In this document: positions 13,601 to 28,600 of the stretch, in pieces | Position numbering within the stretch: position 1 is the first letter of the stretch | Layout of the letters: every line of letters starts with the position of its first letter | DNA from: Parus major | Lineage: Eukaryota > Chordata > Aves > Passeriformes > Paridae | NCBI RefSeq assembly: GCF_001522545.3 | Contig: NC_031769.1 | Coordinates: 6,247,513 to 6,311,512, forward strand | DNA length: 64,000 nt | Reading direction: 5' to 3' | Position numbers and translations under genes: made by a program | Notes under the pieces: generated by a model | Databases searched by the model: none | Told to the model about the DNA's origin: nothing | What the model saw: the letters and a program-made list of their open reading frames with translations, nothing else

Positions 13601-16600
13601 CTTTTTCCTCTTGCATTTATAAAGCACTGCAAACATTATTGACTGCAAGAAGGTTCTGGTTTTGAAGGGTTCTGAACTGGTATTTTCTCAGAGTGCAAAA
13701 CTCTTTCTTACCTTCTGTAACACACCCAAGAGCTGATTCCTGATCAGGGCCATCACCAATAATGGGTTGTTCCTGAAATGCCATATCCTCTCCAACACTT
13801 TCCATTTCCATTTCATTTGTACAAGCTTAAGGAGAAGCAAAGCAGTTATTAAAATTGTTGTTTATTCTACTACTTTGGCATCAACAACTGCTGTCACTGT
13901 TTGACCTTTTGGCTAAAGAGAGATTGATATTTAATGATGATAGTCAGGTCAGTAAGAAGGTTAAAGGGACTACACAGTACTCCTTAAAAAATAAGAACAT
14001 TTTACTTATTAACAATGAAGCTGTTTTATACTACTCAGATGGTAAAACATGTCTGTAAGACAATTACAAGCACCTTATAGTGAAAACATGCACACAGTCA
14101 GACTTCTGCACAGCCTGAGCAATACAAGAAAGAATTTTCTTAAATTCCAAGTCTATAAAATTCAATAGAACTGGAAGCATGAAGGCTTCAAATGTGTATA
14201 CAAATACTACAATGGATTATGGCATAGATATGAAGTTCCATCTACTATCAGCACTGGGAACACCGATTTTCACCTTATGTGTTCATCAACATGAAAACTG
14301 AACTTTGCCACTTTAGAACTAAAATATCTTAATCTCTGGCACTACTGAGTGCTTTTTTGGCTGACAGGATCATTATAGAGCACAGAAACAGGAAATACTT
14401 ATTTTTTTCCCCCTTGTGTAAAAGCTTTTTCAGTTAAGGACATTGATTAAAATGCACTAGATGAAGTATGGGAAACAAACTATACAGCAAGCATTAACTT
14501 GAAGAGAGCTGATCATCCATGGACGTTAGCACAAAAAAAAGTGAAACAAATACAGCATTCTGCATCAAGAAAGTCTTTTTTAAGTTCAAAAAGCCAGGAA
14601 CTATTAGGTGATACTACTTTTAGCACCCTAAAAGCTGTGCTCAGACTCTTCCTACTTTAAAGCCATACTTTAACTTCAAGGAAATGATCATTTAGATTGG
14701 CTCCAAATCTGATTTTGAAGTACAGAAGTGCTCTCCTGGGTATAAAACACTGCATGACTGTACTGATGTAATAGCTCCAGATTACTCCTAGCAGCTGAGA
14801 TGACAGTCCTGTTCTTCCTTGGGGACAAGAGCATGCTTGTCAATGTTTCTACTACCTAGAAATCCTAACAGAAGCACTGCTTAAAACTTCAGCCTTCCAG
14901 ATAAACCTGCTACTTACTCAAAAGGAGTTTTTGTAGGAGACTGGGAGTTGTGCCAGTGTATGTTTTGTTTTGGACATCTTCAAAATGCTCTAAGAACACT
15001 GCCTGGGAGTCCACAGCCTCTCCTAAGCTTTCAGAAGGGAATGACCTGCAAAGGCTTAAGTGGCCACTCTTCCTAACCTGGTGGCCATATTCACTGACAG
15101 AGTGAGTTTTTACATTTACAGACATTTACCTCCTGTCACTGCCCTTCCTCTAGCAGCACCTTTTCCATCATGTCTTTGCTGCTCACAAAAGGTAATTTAC
15201 AGGATAGCATCAAAGGGATGACTTGTTTATACAAAGCATCAGTTTGAACACAAATATTAGAGTTTTGTTGGAGTCCAACACCTCCCCCTTCCTGCCAAAA
15301 TTTACCAGGCTTTCAAAATCATAGATACTTACAGATAACAAAAAATCAGTGCACAAGCACTGCTGCTTAAGCCCAAAAAATGCACATGGCAGTGGCTCTG
15401 CAGTTGGTCTGTTATATTTTACCTTGCTTCTGAATTTAACCACAGCTGTACTTCTCCAGGGAAATTCAACCTGGATGAGTGTAGGTGCTGCCCAACAGAC
15501 CACGTGGTGTGAAATACACAAAAGCTTTTAGTCATGAGTTTATAACACTGCTCTTGTGGATGACCCACTGGGTTCAGATCAGTAGATCCAAGTCCACCCT
15601 GTGCTTACTGTTACTGACCTGTTGTTTAAAAAATACACATCTCCACAACTTTCTGCCTTCTACTTGACTTGTCCACTTAGACAAGAATGTCTCAGAAACA
15701 AGATGACTGATCATATGCTGCTTTGAAAAAAGACACCTATTAAAAGCTGTTTAGCTAAATAAACACGTGTCCCTTGAACACAGTCCAGCTCCCACTGCTC
15801 TGTCCTTCCTGGATAAGGTGAGGAGAACAGACACTATGAGAGTGACCAGCAGTTAGAGAGAAACAGAACTGAATGTCTCCAAGAATACCTACCTGGCACA
15901 AATGAGTAAAACAGCCAGGCTGCCAAATGAATACATTTATGAACTGTACCACATTCAAAATAAATTAGTGAAGTTTACAGCTACAGGCTGAGAGGCTGGA
16001 GTTGGAAGGTTGAGAGACACAATTACGGTGCTCACTAGCCCATGCTTGTATCCAGGATCCTGAGGCCAGGAAGAGAAGCCACCCATGGATTGCTTGAGCA
16101 GCTACTGTTAGACAGAGGAAGGGATGAACCTCACAGAGCAGAATTTGAGTGGCTGGTTCACAGAAGACTTAGTGAGACTGCAGATATTATATCTGACATT
16201 AGTATTTTGGAACTGTGAAGTTTGATTACCTGTTATACTCTCAGGACCAGGAATGAGTTCAGAGGTGTTCATTACATCACATGACTGAGTCTGATCCCCT
16301 TCTCCTTGTCTACAAAGAGTGCAGATGTAGTCTTTCAATTGAGACTCCAATTCACTACCTGGAGATCTGTCACATTCTATGTGAATCCATCTGGGGAGAT
16401 TAATTTATTGTAGTTTAATTTATTGTGACTGTGATTTTAGTAATGAAAATATAAAGCATCATAGTAAAAATCCATTAAAAAAATAGCGCTGTTTCCCATT
16501 CCTATGGGGAAATAAAAATTTTCATCCAATGCTTGATGATGGAGATTTTTTAAAGGAATAAGAATGGTATGTCAGCATGTCAAATAGTGAACAAACTTAA

Positions 16601-19600
16601 ACACGAAGACCTAAATTGTTCCTAAAGCAAATCAGACTCCACAAGATGTAGAGCATCATCATGATGCTGCACAGTAAGATACCACTGAATATGAACCATA
16701 GCTCATATTCTTGAAATGTTCAAAATAGTGTATTTTATTTTTTTAAAAATTACTAAAATAGAAAAAGACATGAAATTAAATAGAAAATATAAACCTGAAA
16801 ATTAAAAAAAAAAACAAAAAACAACCCATATCACTGCAACAACAGTCTTTAAGCTTTAGGACAATGACTTTTTTAGCACCCTCCTTCACAAAATAGGTTA
16901 AATTCAAGAGGCAGCAGCAGCTTGCAGCAAGCAATTGCCAGGTACCCTCATGTAACTGCCAATTAATACTTATTTGTTAACATTAAAATGAAGCTACCTG
17001 CTACTGTTCATTGTATTTAGGGATGAAAGATCAATGAGCTGCACAAGATCCTGTAGCACTGTACATCAAACACAGTGTACATCCTTCCCAGAAACCCAGC
17101 AGTGTCACACAGCTCATCAAAAGCTTCACACATTTTAGTACAAATTAACAAAAGCTGGATACTTACCTTTTGCACATATGACAATGCAACATATCTTTCT
17201 GGAAGTCTTGGAGGCACAGTTTTTCACAGAAAGGACAAGATAAGTTGTCTTGCTGTTGGTAACAACTGTCACATACCAAACAATTATGGTGCCACTGACA
17301 ACTTGTTCGCGTGCCACACTCAGCACATATTCTACAGTTCTAGAGATCACAAGAATTTAGTAATTAATTAAGATATTTCACAATGTGATAGAACTGCCAT
17401 TAACTGACATTTTCATGTTTTGAATTAAATTTAATAGCTTTTGTCCTTGATAACACAAAAAGTTATCCAAGACCTGACAGCAGAGCATGAATAACCTGCA
17501 AAACAGCAAGAAGTTTCCTGACACTACTCCCTGACTTGAAAAGAGTATTTCTTATGGGGTCAAACTTTTTTATATGCTACTCTGTTACGGTATGGCTGCC
17601 ACAAACTGATGTAACATTACATACATATCATATACAGGGACTTCCCACGTTATGTTGCAATTACTTTCAAAGGCACTGATAAAACAACAAATTCATCCTG
17701 CCTTCCTCAAATGCAAAGGAACCCACGAGCTGCAGAACTGTTCTGGTAAGCAAGGAGGAGTTGAGTATAAAGAGACTTCAAGTACAGATTACATATACTA
17801 TTATATAGCTTTGAGTGTACATTTTTGTTCCCACTGGATCACAAAAGCAGCTGTTATTAACTGCAGGTTATCCACTGCACCTGGATCCTACACTTCTCTT
17901 TTTCCCTATGGAGGCTGATTTACTGTCCTGTAAAGGCTGCTTCAGCCATAGCACTGACAGCTTCCCCCACAGAGCAGCTGTAGAGCCACAGGATTTACAT
18001 CCAAGTGGGATTCCTTCAGAAATCCCAAATTACATTACATGGCAACAGCAATGCACAATACACCTGGAACAGCAGTGTGGATAACAAAGTTTGAGCTCTA
18101 ATAAATGCCAAGGAGTTACTCTGAAACCTTTCCACTTACTTTACATTTCCAACCATTTGTTGGTACGGCATCCATAACTGGTTGTAGACAGAAAGTGTGG
18201 TAGCCTTTGTCGCATGTATCGCACACCAGCATCTTGTTGTCTTCCCCAGAGTGTCTAAGGAAAGTAACAAGTGATCAAAAATTACTTCAGTAAGCAGCAA
18301 CAAAAGATCTGTTTCAAGTAAAGTCTAAACAGGAAGACACAGGTGTGCACATAGAAATATGCAAACACTACTTACAAATATCTCCAGAGATAATGCCTTC
18401 AAATTAATTTTTATATATGAGTGCAGACCACTGTGTTTATTCACCAAGAGCCGAGCCTGAGCAACCATTGTGAATACTAGGTATTGGCCCACTTTCACTT
18501 ACACACATGTAAACAGGTTTAATGGTCTTTCTGTACTGAAATCAGTTCAAAATCTGCAATGTACATTGTATTTCTTTCTGAAAAGAACATCCAATTGTAC
18601 TTGTTTCTGCAGTTTTTCCAAAGGAAGAAAGGAGCCAAGTCTGACAACTGGAGCTCCTACAATGTCAAACAATATGACTGCAAGAGCAAAGCAAACATTA
18701 AAGGAAGAGATTTCAATTTTTCTACAATGATATATTACAGAGCTCCACCACAGATTCCAGTGATAAAACGAATTTGCTGACAGCAAGACAAATAGTTTGG
18801 TAATACCTAAAGGCATTGTGTTCTGCCTTAGTTTAAATAAATTAATTCAGTAAGTAAACATGCAACAAGATTTGCCTAGATAAAGCTTTGCAGTATATGG
18901 GATTTTACATACTAGATACCACCTCATTACCTGGGAGACCTGGTATTTTAAAAACCCCCCTCTTTGCATGAAGATATGCTTAAAACGTTGTTCTTCCAAT
19001 AATGGTGAAAAGCCACCATACTGCATTAAGTAATTATAGAATCAAAGAATGGTTTGGGTTGGAAAGGACCTTAAAGACCATCCAGTTCCACGGGCAGTGA
19101 TACCTTCCACTAGACCAGGTTGCTCAAAGCCCATCCACCCTGGCCTTGAACATTTCCAGGGTGAGGCATCCACGGCTTCTCCAGCCAACCTGTTCTGAGC
19201 GCCCGTCTGCCCAGCCTGTACTGGTGCTTGGGATTGCTCCAATCCAGGTGCAGAATGTTGCACTTGGCTGTGCTCAGGTTCATGAGGTTCACCTCTCCAG
19301 CCTGCCCAGGTCCCCCTGGATGGTGTCCCTTCTCTTCAGCATCAACTGCCCCACACAGCTTAGTGTCGTGGGGAAACTCGCTGAGGGTGCCCTCGACCTC
19401 GCTGCCCATGTCATAACAAAGATATTTAGCAGCACCAGCCCCAATTCCAACTCCTGAAGAACAACACTCATCACTGGTCTCCACTTGAGTCCTTGACCCC
19501 AACTCTCAAATCCAGAGTGCTCCATCTGTCAAATCCATTTCTCTCCACTTTAGAGAAAAGGATACTGTGCTGGACAGTGCTGAACACTGCGCAAGTCCAG

Positions 19601-22600
19601 GTAAGTGACATCAGTTCTCTTCCCCCGTAACTTCTGTAATCCCATCACAGCAGGCACCAGATTTTTCAGGCACTGTTTGCCCTCAGTGAAGTCGTGGTGT
19701 CTGTAACCATCACCTCCTTATGTCCCAGGTGTCTCAGCACAGTTTCCAGGAGGATCTGCTCCATGACCTTAGTAGGCAGGGAGGTGGGACTGGCAGTGAT
19801 TCCCCTGGTCTTCCTTATTTCCAAAAATGGGGTCTATGTTTCTTCTTTTCCAGTCAGTGGGAACTTCACTAGAGTGCCAAAACTTCTAAAATATGATGGA
19901 TAGTGGCTTAGCCACCTCATCCACCAGTTCCCTCAGAATCCTTGAATGTAACTCATGTGGTCCCATGGACTGGGTGTAAACACATCACATTTTCTCTACT
20001 TTTCTACTAAAAAGAAGATTTGTTAGCAGATGCTGTAATTACCCAGTAAAACGTTTTCAGGGATACTTTTTAGAATGTGCTTCTCTTTTCTAGTTTCATT
20101 GCTGAGATTTGCTATCTGCTGTGTGTGATCAGGGAACACCCTTCTTTTGAAGCGGGTTGAGCGAATTGCTAGTAGATACCAAGTGTTCGGCTTGGGAAAC
20201 GGGAAAGCACTGACTGATCAGATATATGAAGCAGTACTAGAGTGGGTTTTTTTCCTTCATATTGTCACAGCTGATCTGACTAAAGCTGAACAAAACTCTT
20301 ATTTCTTTTTCAGTAAGTCCTTTAAAAAAAACAAGCAAGTGAAAGAACCCTGCAGTGCCCATCAGAGTAAGTTATAAGAGAGCACACCGACAAGCAGTCA
20401 GAATTGTCTAAGTGAACCCTTTCAGTGCCACAGCAATTGAGTTTCATTGTCTTTGTCTGGTGCAACCACTCCATCAGGGCCACTCAAGTCACTTTGTTTC
20501 TTTGTTCAACTAAGCCACGGTTTTGTTTTCATAATGACTCTTTATGTACCTCTAAAACACATTATATGAGAGGGCCTAATGCAGGAGACCTGCCCAGTGT
20601 GCAGGTACAGGCACAACTGAAGTGTCAGCTGAGTAAAAAGCACAGCTTCTCAGACTGTGAAGGCACTACATTGAAATTATTTATCTGGTAAATTTGAGAA
20701 AAATCCTCCTGTATAAAAGGAGGAAAAAATCAGAATGTTTTGCTGCTTTCCAGAACCTGCCAAGGTAATGGCAACTTTTGGGGTAAAACACACAGGACTT
20801 TCAGCTCATCTCTTTCAGAACAAAGCTTACAATACAAGGGTTTGCTCAGCTACTTATTACAGCATCATAACAGGGAAGATGGGAAAATCATCTACAATTT
20901 TTGGGGGAAAAAAATCCCCAAACAACGAAATATGCATTTCAAAATCACAGGACATAAATTTCATGCCATCCTCCTCCATGTCCTGTAAGTCTCACTTACT
21001 TGCAGTTCTGGCACACTTTGCAATCAGGACACTGCCAACCTGCTCTTTTTAGAGGTGTGACTTGGATGTCCAGACACATCCCATGGTAGTGCTGGCCACA
21101 GGTAGTACAAAAAAGTTGATCTAAGAGGTCTCCAGGGCTATCGCACACTGCACAATTTGCTTCTTCCTTTGCTAAAAAGAAATATTTTTTTTCAATTATT
21201 ATTTTGTTCAAAACCATGAACAATTCAGTGAACCCAAAAAATTATTTAGTAGTTCTTATGCATACAAAACTTGATAATTCTTAAGAAATTCAAATTTAAT
21301 TAATATATTTAATAGTTACTACTTTAATTCCATTTTCTCAACTAATCTTCTCATAACAAAAGTACATTCATTTTAAACCTTAATGAAGTCTTACAAAAAG
21401 AAACAGTTTTATTCTCCTTGAGATACAGCTGAGAGCTTCAGAATCAACTCCTCTGTGGAACAAGTATAAAACAAAGCTCCTAACAGACCTACATCTATTA
21501 CTTAGCTCAAGTGTTAGCAAGAAGGTTGCTCTAATTTGAGTTAGGACAAGGAAGTCTATCAATTTGAACTAAAAGCTGAAAGAAGACAAGCCTGACCAGT
21601 AAATCCCTTCCTCGTTCTGCCATTAAAAGAAAAATACTTTGCTGTGCAGCACGGCTGGTCTTTACAAACAGAAGAGTATGAACTCACATCTTTTCTATCC
21701 CTGAACACACATTAATTCTTGGGTGTGTGAAATGTGACAGTGCATCTAAACAAATGCATTCTTAAACTGATCCTATGACAGTGCAGTTTTCATAAAACCT
21801 GGTACTAAGTGTGTCATTCGAACAGTGTGTACTTACATCTTTCAGGAGCCTGATCAATGTGGTCTGGACAAAGGAGGGACAAGTTACTGAAATCCTGAAA
21901 TGTGCCTGCTCCAGCAGCACAGGGGTAATGGTACATCTGGGTACATTTCTCTTCACAGCATTTGATAGTGGCTCCAAGGTGCTTACAAAATGCACATCGC
22001 TGAAAAACAAACAGAACAAGCCATTAAAAATTTCCTTTTTCTTGTAATTTTTTAGCCAGATCTGTTCCCCTCCTTCATTTAGCAGATGAACACCTTAGCC
22101 AGTAGGAGGTAGTGAATACTGAGTAGGAAACTAGTGGGTTGTGTCTTTCAGTGGCACTCCCAAATCTTTACTTAAAATGTTTAATGAAACCCACTCTAAA
22201 CGCTCTCTGATGATTAAGATTCTTCTTGTCACAGAAAAGCATTTTCATTCTATGTTATCTAATTTGAGCTACGTTCAGTAATGGAGCTTGGAGACTTATT
22301 CTGAAAATAAAGGCAGATGACACCATGCTGTCAATAGGTTATGACTAAAAACCACATGGCTCTCTAAGCTGTAATGTAAAACCACAGACACTGTAATCAG
22401 AAATGCAAATGGAAATCAAGTATGACGTTCTCCCAAAAATCTTACTGGCATTGTACAATTCTCTCTGGGACGATAATGCATTACATAACCTTGCACTCTT
22501 CTCATCTTGCCTTTCAAGACTACACAAATATCACCACCAAACTTTGAGAAGTCATAAATAGGCACGATTATTATTAGACACCAGAGAAATAATTTCTCAG

Positions 22601-25600
22601 AAAGAACTATACAATGATCCTCCAGCTCTCTAGTCAAGAGAGAGCAGAGTCTATCAGTCTGCTTGCAAAAAATCACCCACACCTTTCTGATTCAGTTAAT
22701 CAATCTTTTTTTTTTTCTCGGATTCATTACAGTCCCTGAAGCACTGTAACATCCTTTTGCACTTTTTCACCAAGGCAACAATACTTTTTAAGGCACAGCA
22801 CCGTAAGATTTTGAGTAAACTTAAGAAAAAACAGGTCAGTGGCTCACAGGAAGGCATACATAATACACAGCAACAACTGAGCTCAGGGACTCTCATTTTT
22901 CACAATAAAAATACAACACTAAAACTGGTGTGTTTGATTGCTAGCTGAAGTGTCAAGTAACATTCAAATATGAACATAAACCAAATCAAAGAAAAGTTAT
23001 GTACTACATCTGCTTAATTCTTAGAATACAGACAATATTTATTACCATAATTCTTCTCTGTTTCAAAGCCTGGCATGAAATTAGGCATGAAAAAGTGCTA
23101 CTACAAGTCCACAGATATCAAAACCAGCCCATATGAAAATACAAATCACAAAGCTGCCTGTGTCAACAGCTACCTTGATATACTTTAAAACCAGATGAAA
23201 TGAACATCTTCAGAAAAATATCTGCCTGCACCACAACTCATGGAAAAGAGACAGAAAAAATATTAGTGTATGCTAAACAGAACTGCAGTGTAAAGAGATA
23301 AAATGCTCTGGCACAGAAATTAAAGGGATCACCAAGAAGAACTACTGCCAAGTTTGTGGGCTACAATGCTTAGTCTGTCCTCTGATCTGCAGGCCATCTC
23401 ACCTCTACCCATGTCTAATCCCTGCTGACACTGGGAAAGGTGCATCCTGTTCCTTTACCAGCTGAAATGCAGAGGAGAGATGGGGAACAAGATAAGCAAA
23501 TAACAACATGGAGCAAGGCAGCAGCAATGGTAATGACATTTATGGACTGCCAACAAGGCAAAAGTCGTGCAAGAAACTCCTCTCAGGAAACAATACCTTT
23601 AGTGAGCACTTGCTGAGGATGCTGCACAAGGTAAATCCTGAACTTAGATGTAAAACCATGAAAATACAGCTCAAAGCCTCCAGCTTCAAGAACTGCAGCT
23701 CCACAATGAGCCACACACAACCACTACCCTATTTTGTTCTTGATGTTCTGAAAACCTATGGAAATGAACCAGGTTTAGCTAAGACACAACTCTTACAGAC
23801 CACACTTTTTTCAAAGATTTGACTCAGTACAAAAAAAACCCCAAACCAAGAAAAAAAAAAAAACAAACCAAAACCAAAACCCAACCAAAAAACACACAAA
23901 AAACCCAAACAAACAAAAAGCAAACAACAAAGGAAGGGGAACTTGGGAGGAGCTAAGGTCCAAAATGTATCCCTCAAAAAAGTATTCAACAAGACTTTGC
24001 TGGATCCCACCACTGACCCTTAGTAACTATTTAATCAGGAAAAGAAAATTATGAAAGAACTGTAAGCACTCAAATATTCCAATGTTTATTAAAAGCTCCG
24101 AATAATGGAATAAAATAGCAATATAAATGGCATTTTTAAACACCACATCTGTTTTTCAAAACCACCAATCAACCATGGTACGTAGCAAATACAAAATCAG
24201 AATGTAACTTTTCCCAAATGCTCTATGACTAAATGATGAATTTATTGAAAATGAGCAAACTACAGGATTACTAAAAAACCTTGAAAAATGTTAATATTGG
24301 TTTAAGGAACCACATAAAGATGCTGGAAGAAAAATGGAAGCCCAAGTTACATGTAATTGAACCCTTCAAACCCATCTGCTAAACTGCACTGGCAATGAAA
24401 AGCATTTGGCAGATAAGCAAAACACACTTTGAAAACAATGTGGTATGTATCATCTGAAGCAAATAAAAAGCACAGAATATCAACATTTGCTGAATTTGTA
24501 AGAGAGATAAAGCAGTCTGAAGAAATTAATGCCCAAAGGGATTTTTTTGGCAGCAGATGTTGGTGAGAAGAGTTACTTTTCCAGCACTAGAAGCCAACAC
24601 TCCTCTGAAGCCAGGCCCCATGCTATGACCCCAAAAGAACAGCAGAAATCTATTAAATGAAACAAAAATATTAGAAGCTCTGCTAAATAAAATCAGTAAC
24701 AAATACTACTGCTAAAATATGGAATCATGACAGCAGGAGATGGAATGAAGCAATAAATCATATTGCCCATGAGATACATGCCCATATGAGGACAGTACCA
24801 GAGCCAGGGACAGTCTGCAATCTCCAGTTTTGTTAGCATGAACACAAAATAAGGTGTTCTGTGAATGGGGTGGAAGCTGAATCCAAGTAGTTGAAAGGCA
24901 GGTATTGGAAAATAGTGAGCTCTCAAGGCAAAACAAACACTGTTTTGTTTATGGATCAAATAATTTTACATTCCTGTTCTATGGGAAGAAAACCCCAACT
25001 TTAAAAGGTGTCGAAGCTGGAGAGATAGTTTATTACTTATTCATAATACACCCAAAGAAATAAACTAAAGCAGAGATGAACTCATAGGGAAACATAAGAA
25101 ATCCTGATCAATCACCTCCTCTGTATTCTAGCTCTATGGCAGAATATCCTCCATGAAGTAAGAGTGGCAGAAACCACACAGAAGATTTACAGGAAGACAA
25201 AAATTCATACCTCCTTGCTAGAACTGTAATTGCACCAAAACCAGCTAAACAAAAACGTCCATTCTGCCTTGTTCAGCTCAGCTGAATGTCACAAATCCTA
25301 CTGACTTTACTGGAAACAGATGGCCAAAGTGGAAAATGGTGACAAGAGACATAGCTTTTTGTTTATGTATTTCTAACCTTCCTGTTGCTCCCTACTTCAG
25401 AGTACTCCAAAATTCGAATTATAAAAAGATGCCTGTAATACCATGTAATATTTTACCCAGATAGTAGCAAGAACTAATCAGAAGTCATGTTTTATCATTA
25501 TTTTACTGCCCTTAGAATCACTTTATACTATTACTGTCTCAGCAACTGGACAAGTAACAACCTTTAGAAGGCAGATGTTAAAGAAAGGCTAAAATACAGT

Positions 25601-28600
25601 CTTTGAGTAAGTACATTGAACTTGGTTAGTGTCCTAAACCTAAATGTTAGTACTGTGAATTGCAAAATGTTCTTAAATAAAATAAAAAAAATTTCACTGA
25701 TCATGGTCTTTTTTTAAAAAAAAAAGATCAGGTGACAAAACCTATGAGAACAATATGAAATCTTGATTTTATGACAGTGCACCAGAAATACACACAAGCC
25801 ATCTGTCCTTGGTTAAACATTAATAATTTAATGTATTACCTGTAAGAACAAATTTCAGACAGTTTAGCTATTGGGAAATGCTGTCACACAAACCTGTGAC
25901 TGAAGAGAAGTGGACCTTAACAACATATCATTAACAAGGGCATGAAGAAATTTTTGTATGAACAGTGATTAATGAAGTTCTCTGCTAGTTCTGATAATCT
26001 TCATTGGTTACTCCATCATCTAGAAAAAGCTTTATATTGCTTGCAGACACTAATGACCATTAGCACCTCTCATGTCAAATAACACTGGTTTAAGTACCAT
26101 AAAGTACTAAAGAGCACAATGCAGTAAGATGGCAGCATAAAAACAATTAATGGCTTTCAACTGAACTGCTGATTAGAAGTACTAAACAGAACACCTTTCC
26201 TAGAGTACTGGAAATTACCTTCCAGCTTTTTAATTCTATATGAATCATGTCACAAATTTGGAAATTACTTCAATTCATAAGAAGCAAGTCAATCAGAGAT
26301 CAGTTATTCTTCTTCCTCACATCGTAACACAGTGACTCAACACATGTAATCAAGGTAGAAAGCAGGAGTGTGGAAATTTAACACTCTCCACAAGTCACTA
26401 CGTTGTTTCTCATTCCTACCAGCTGTCTCTTTTTCACCTTCATTAAAAAGTACATTAAATAAATTGTGTTGATATTAAGGCATTTAAGAATTCAGAGAAA
26501 AAAAGCATTCAAGTTTTGGAGGGGTGGTTTTTGTAATAGTGGTGAATAGGTTAAAAACTTGCAAGAATCAAGTTTGCTAAGTAAGATACCATTTTTTTAT
26601 TTGAAACCTGAAATAGGTAGAGGAAAACATACAAACTTTATGGCACACAAATTCTTCCTCATGTAACCTGAAATGTTCCCAAATCCTGTTTATTCAGAAG
26701 CTCCACAGAAGGGTTTGGGTGCCTTAGAGCTGTGTTCTCCTCATCATTACATAAGCTAGTGGAATAACTGAATGCATATGATTTCCCTCACACACTCTGC
26801 CTTTGCTACTTTTTTCACACTTTCTTGAGGAAAAAGGGGTTTTTTTTTATTCACCTCCTCGCTTTCTGCAAGATTTAGAATAATGTAAATGTTTTGAGTG
26901 AGGCTAAGCTTTTCCACAGCTAACAACCAGTTACTGCCTTAATTCCCATCTAATATCCACCATGGCAGAAGAGCAAGCACGAGCCTGTTGTTTAGTTAGA
27001 CTGTCAACAACAAGAAGGTCAATAATGTTTAATGTAATTTAAACTGTGGTTATTAGGCTTCAGCATCAGCAACTCCAGGACAAACAAGGCAAGAACAGAA
27101 ATCATCAGCTTTGGTTTGAGGCTGCTTTTTGGCAGGCTCAGAAAACAGACTATTGTGCCAGTTCCATTTGATTCATGCTCGGAAGGTCTCAAGAAGTGTG
27201 TGTAGACATTTCTTTGTGTTGGCAGAGCACGGGCTGAGCCACAAATTGTTGGAGGCTTGAGAAAAAATAACTGAGGGAAACATTGCTACATGCTTGTTGT
27301 TTAATGATCATCTCTAGGCATCTGTTACTGGTCATTGCAGAACATACTGGGATAAAGTCAACTCTCTCTTGAATCCAGCACAGCTCCTACACTCCTAAAT
27401 AATATACATGGATTCTGGCTAGCTCAAGCATTCTACAGGTTATGTCATAAGTACATTTATAAAGGCATTTCAAGTAAAAGGAAAAACACAGTCACATTGT
27501 GCTTCCAAATGACACACGGCTTGATGAGGACATCCTAACTTCATTATACTTAATAAGGCTAAGTCATCTTATGGAATTTACTTCATGGCAATTCAGTTCA
27601 TGGAATTTACTTCAGTTATGGAATTTACTTCAGGCAATTCCCATCAAACAGTGGGTGTCCATTTTCAGGCTACAGTACTGGCCAGATCTCCACTGCCTGC
27701 AGCTGGAATTGGAACACAGCTCACAGGGAGGTCAAAATTTAGATGACAGTCTTGAGCTGTCCTACAACAAGAACACAATTTCTCTACTGGTACCACAGCC
27801 AAGTTCACACCAAAGTTTTTTGTCAGCATAGCACTATCAAAGAAGGGATGTTAATGGAGACTGCTTAAAAATACTTTCATATAAATCCTCTTCTATTTTT
27901 ACAAGTTTTCTGAACAATAAGAAGTAGGGCTAAACTTTTCATAACACATCTCTAAATTCTCTTACGTATTTTTGGAACACTTAGACAAAACTTTCCAGCC
28001 ATTTCTGAGAACAGAAAAGTCATTAACAAAAACATTTTGTTCATCTTAAAAGCAACTTCATTCATGGGACTTGCAATTTGTCCTAAGTTTTAGTGTGAGG
28101 AATGCAACTTCTGCCCATTCCCTAAAGACCTATCCAGATGTGACCGAGCCTGAGAAAATTATCTTTTTTTTTTTTTTTTCATGTAAAACACTTCCAAAAA
28201 TTTGTCTGTGAAAAATCACAAAAAAAACTACTCTTGTTGATTATGACCGATCCTCTCCAATTTCTATCACTCACTGGACATCGTATACCTCCTGCAAAGA
28301 TTCCTTCAGTCTGACAAGGATAAGAGGGACAAAAGTCTGTAATAAAAAATACTCTAAGCCTAAGCACAAAAGGCCACTGAGGCATGGAAAGCAGACATCC
28401 CGAAGGATCCTGATACTACTGTCACTTGAGAGTATCCAGTACACAGGCAAATGGACAAGTAAGGAGCAAAGAGACAAAAGGGATTCACTATGTGCAAATC
28501 AATCTGATGAAACTGGGAGGAGAAACCAGGGAAGGAGATGGAAGCTGAGGAGGGGCAGGTTAATCAAACCTAAGCACTCAAATTGGATAAAGACCTAAGG

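Larger units (their letters stand above)
12085..13711 (-). other. KMT2C intron W10-W11, 1.6 kb
   Basis: It holds a possible ancient CR1/L3-like remnant (12600-12720) and an A/C-rich low-complexity tract (13207-13290). No other feature is recognised. Confidence 0.6.

Noticed and set aside
15022..15125. Extension of the candidate cassette exon to the full 71-codon frame, with the GCAG acceptor at about 15050
   Set aside because: That acceptor would put the exon out of phase with W9 and reach a stop codon within about 21 bases. Only the acceptor ending at 15023 gives a compatible frame.
17135..17350. 71-codon minus-strand frame over exon W8
   Set aside because: It is the wrong phase. The correct phase gives the zinc-binding KMT2C sequence with matching splice junctions.
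19110..19525. Minus- and plus-strand frames of 60-130 codons
   Set aside because: They are fragments of the decayed CR1 ORF2 and its complement, not host genes.
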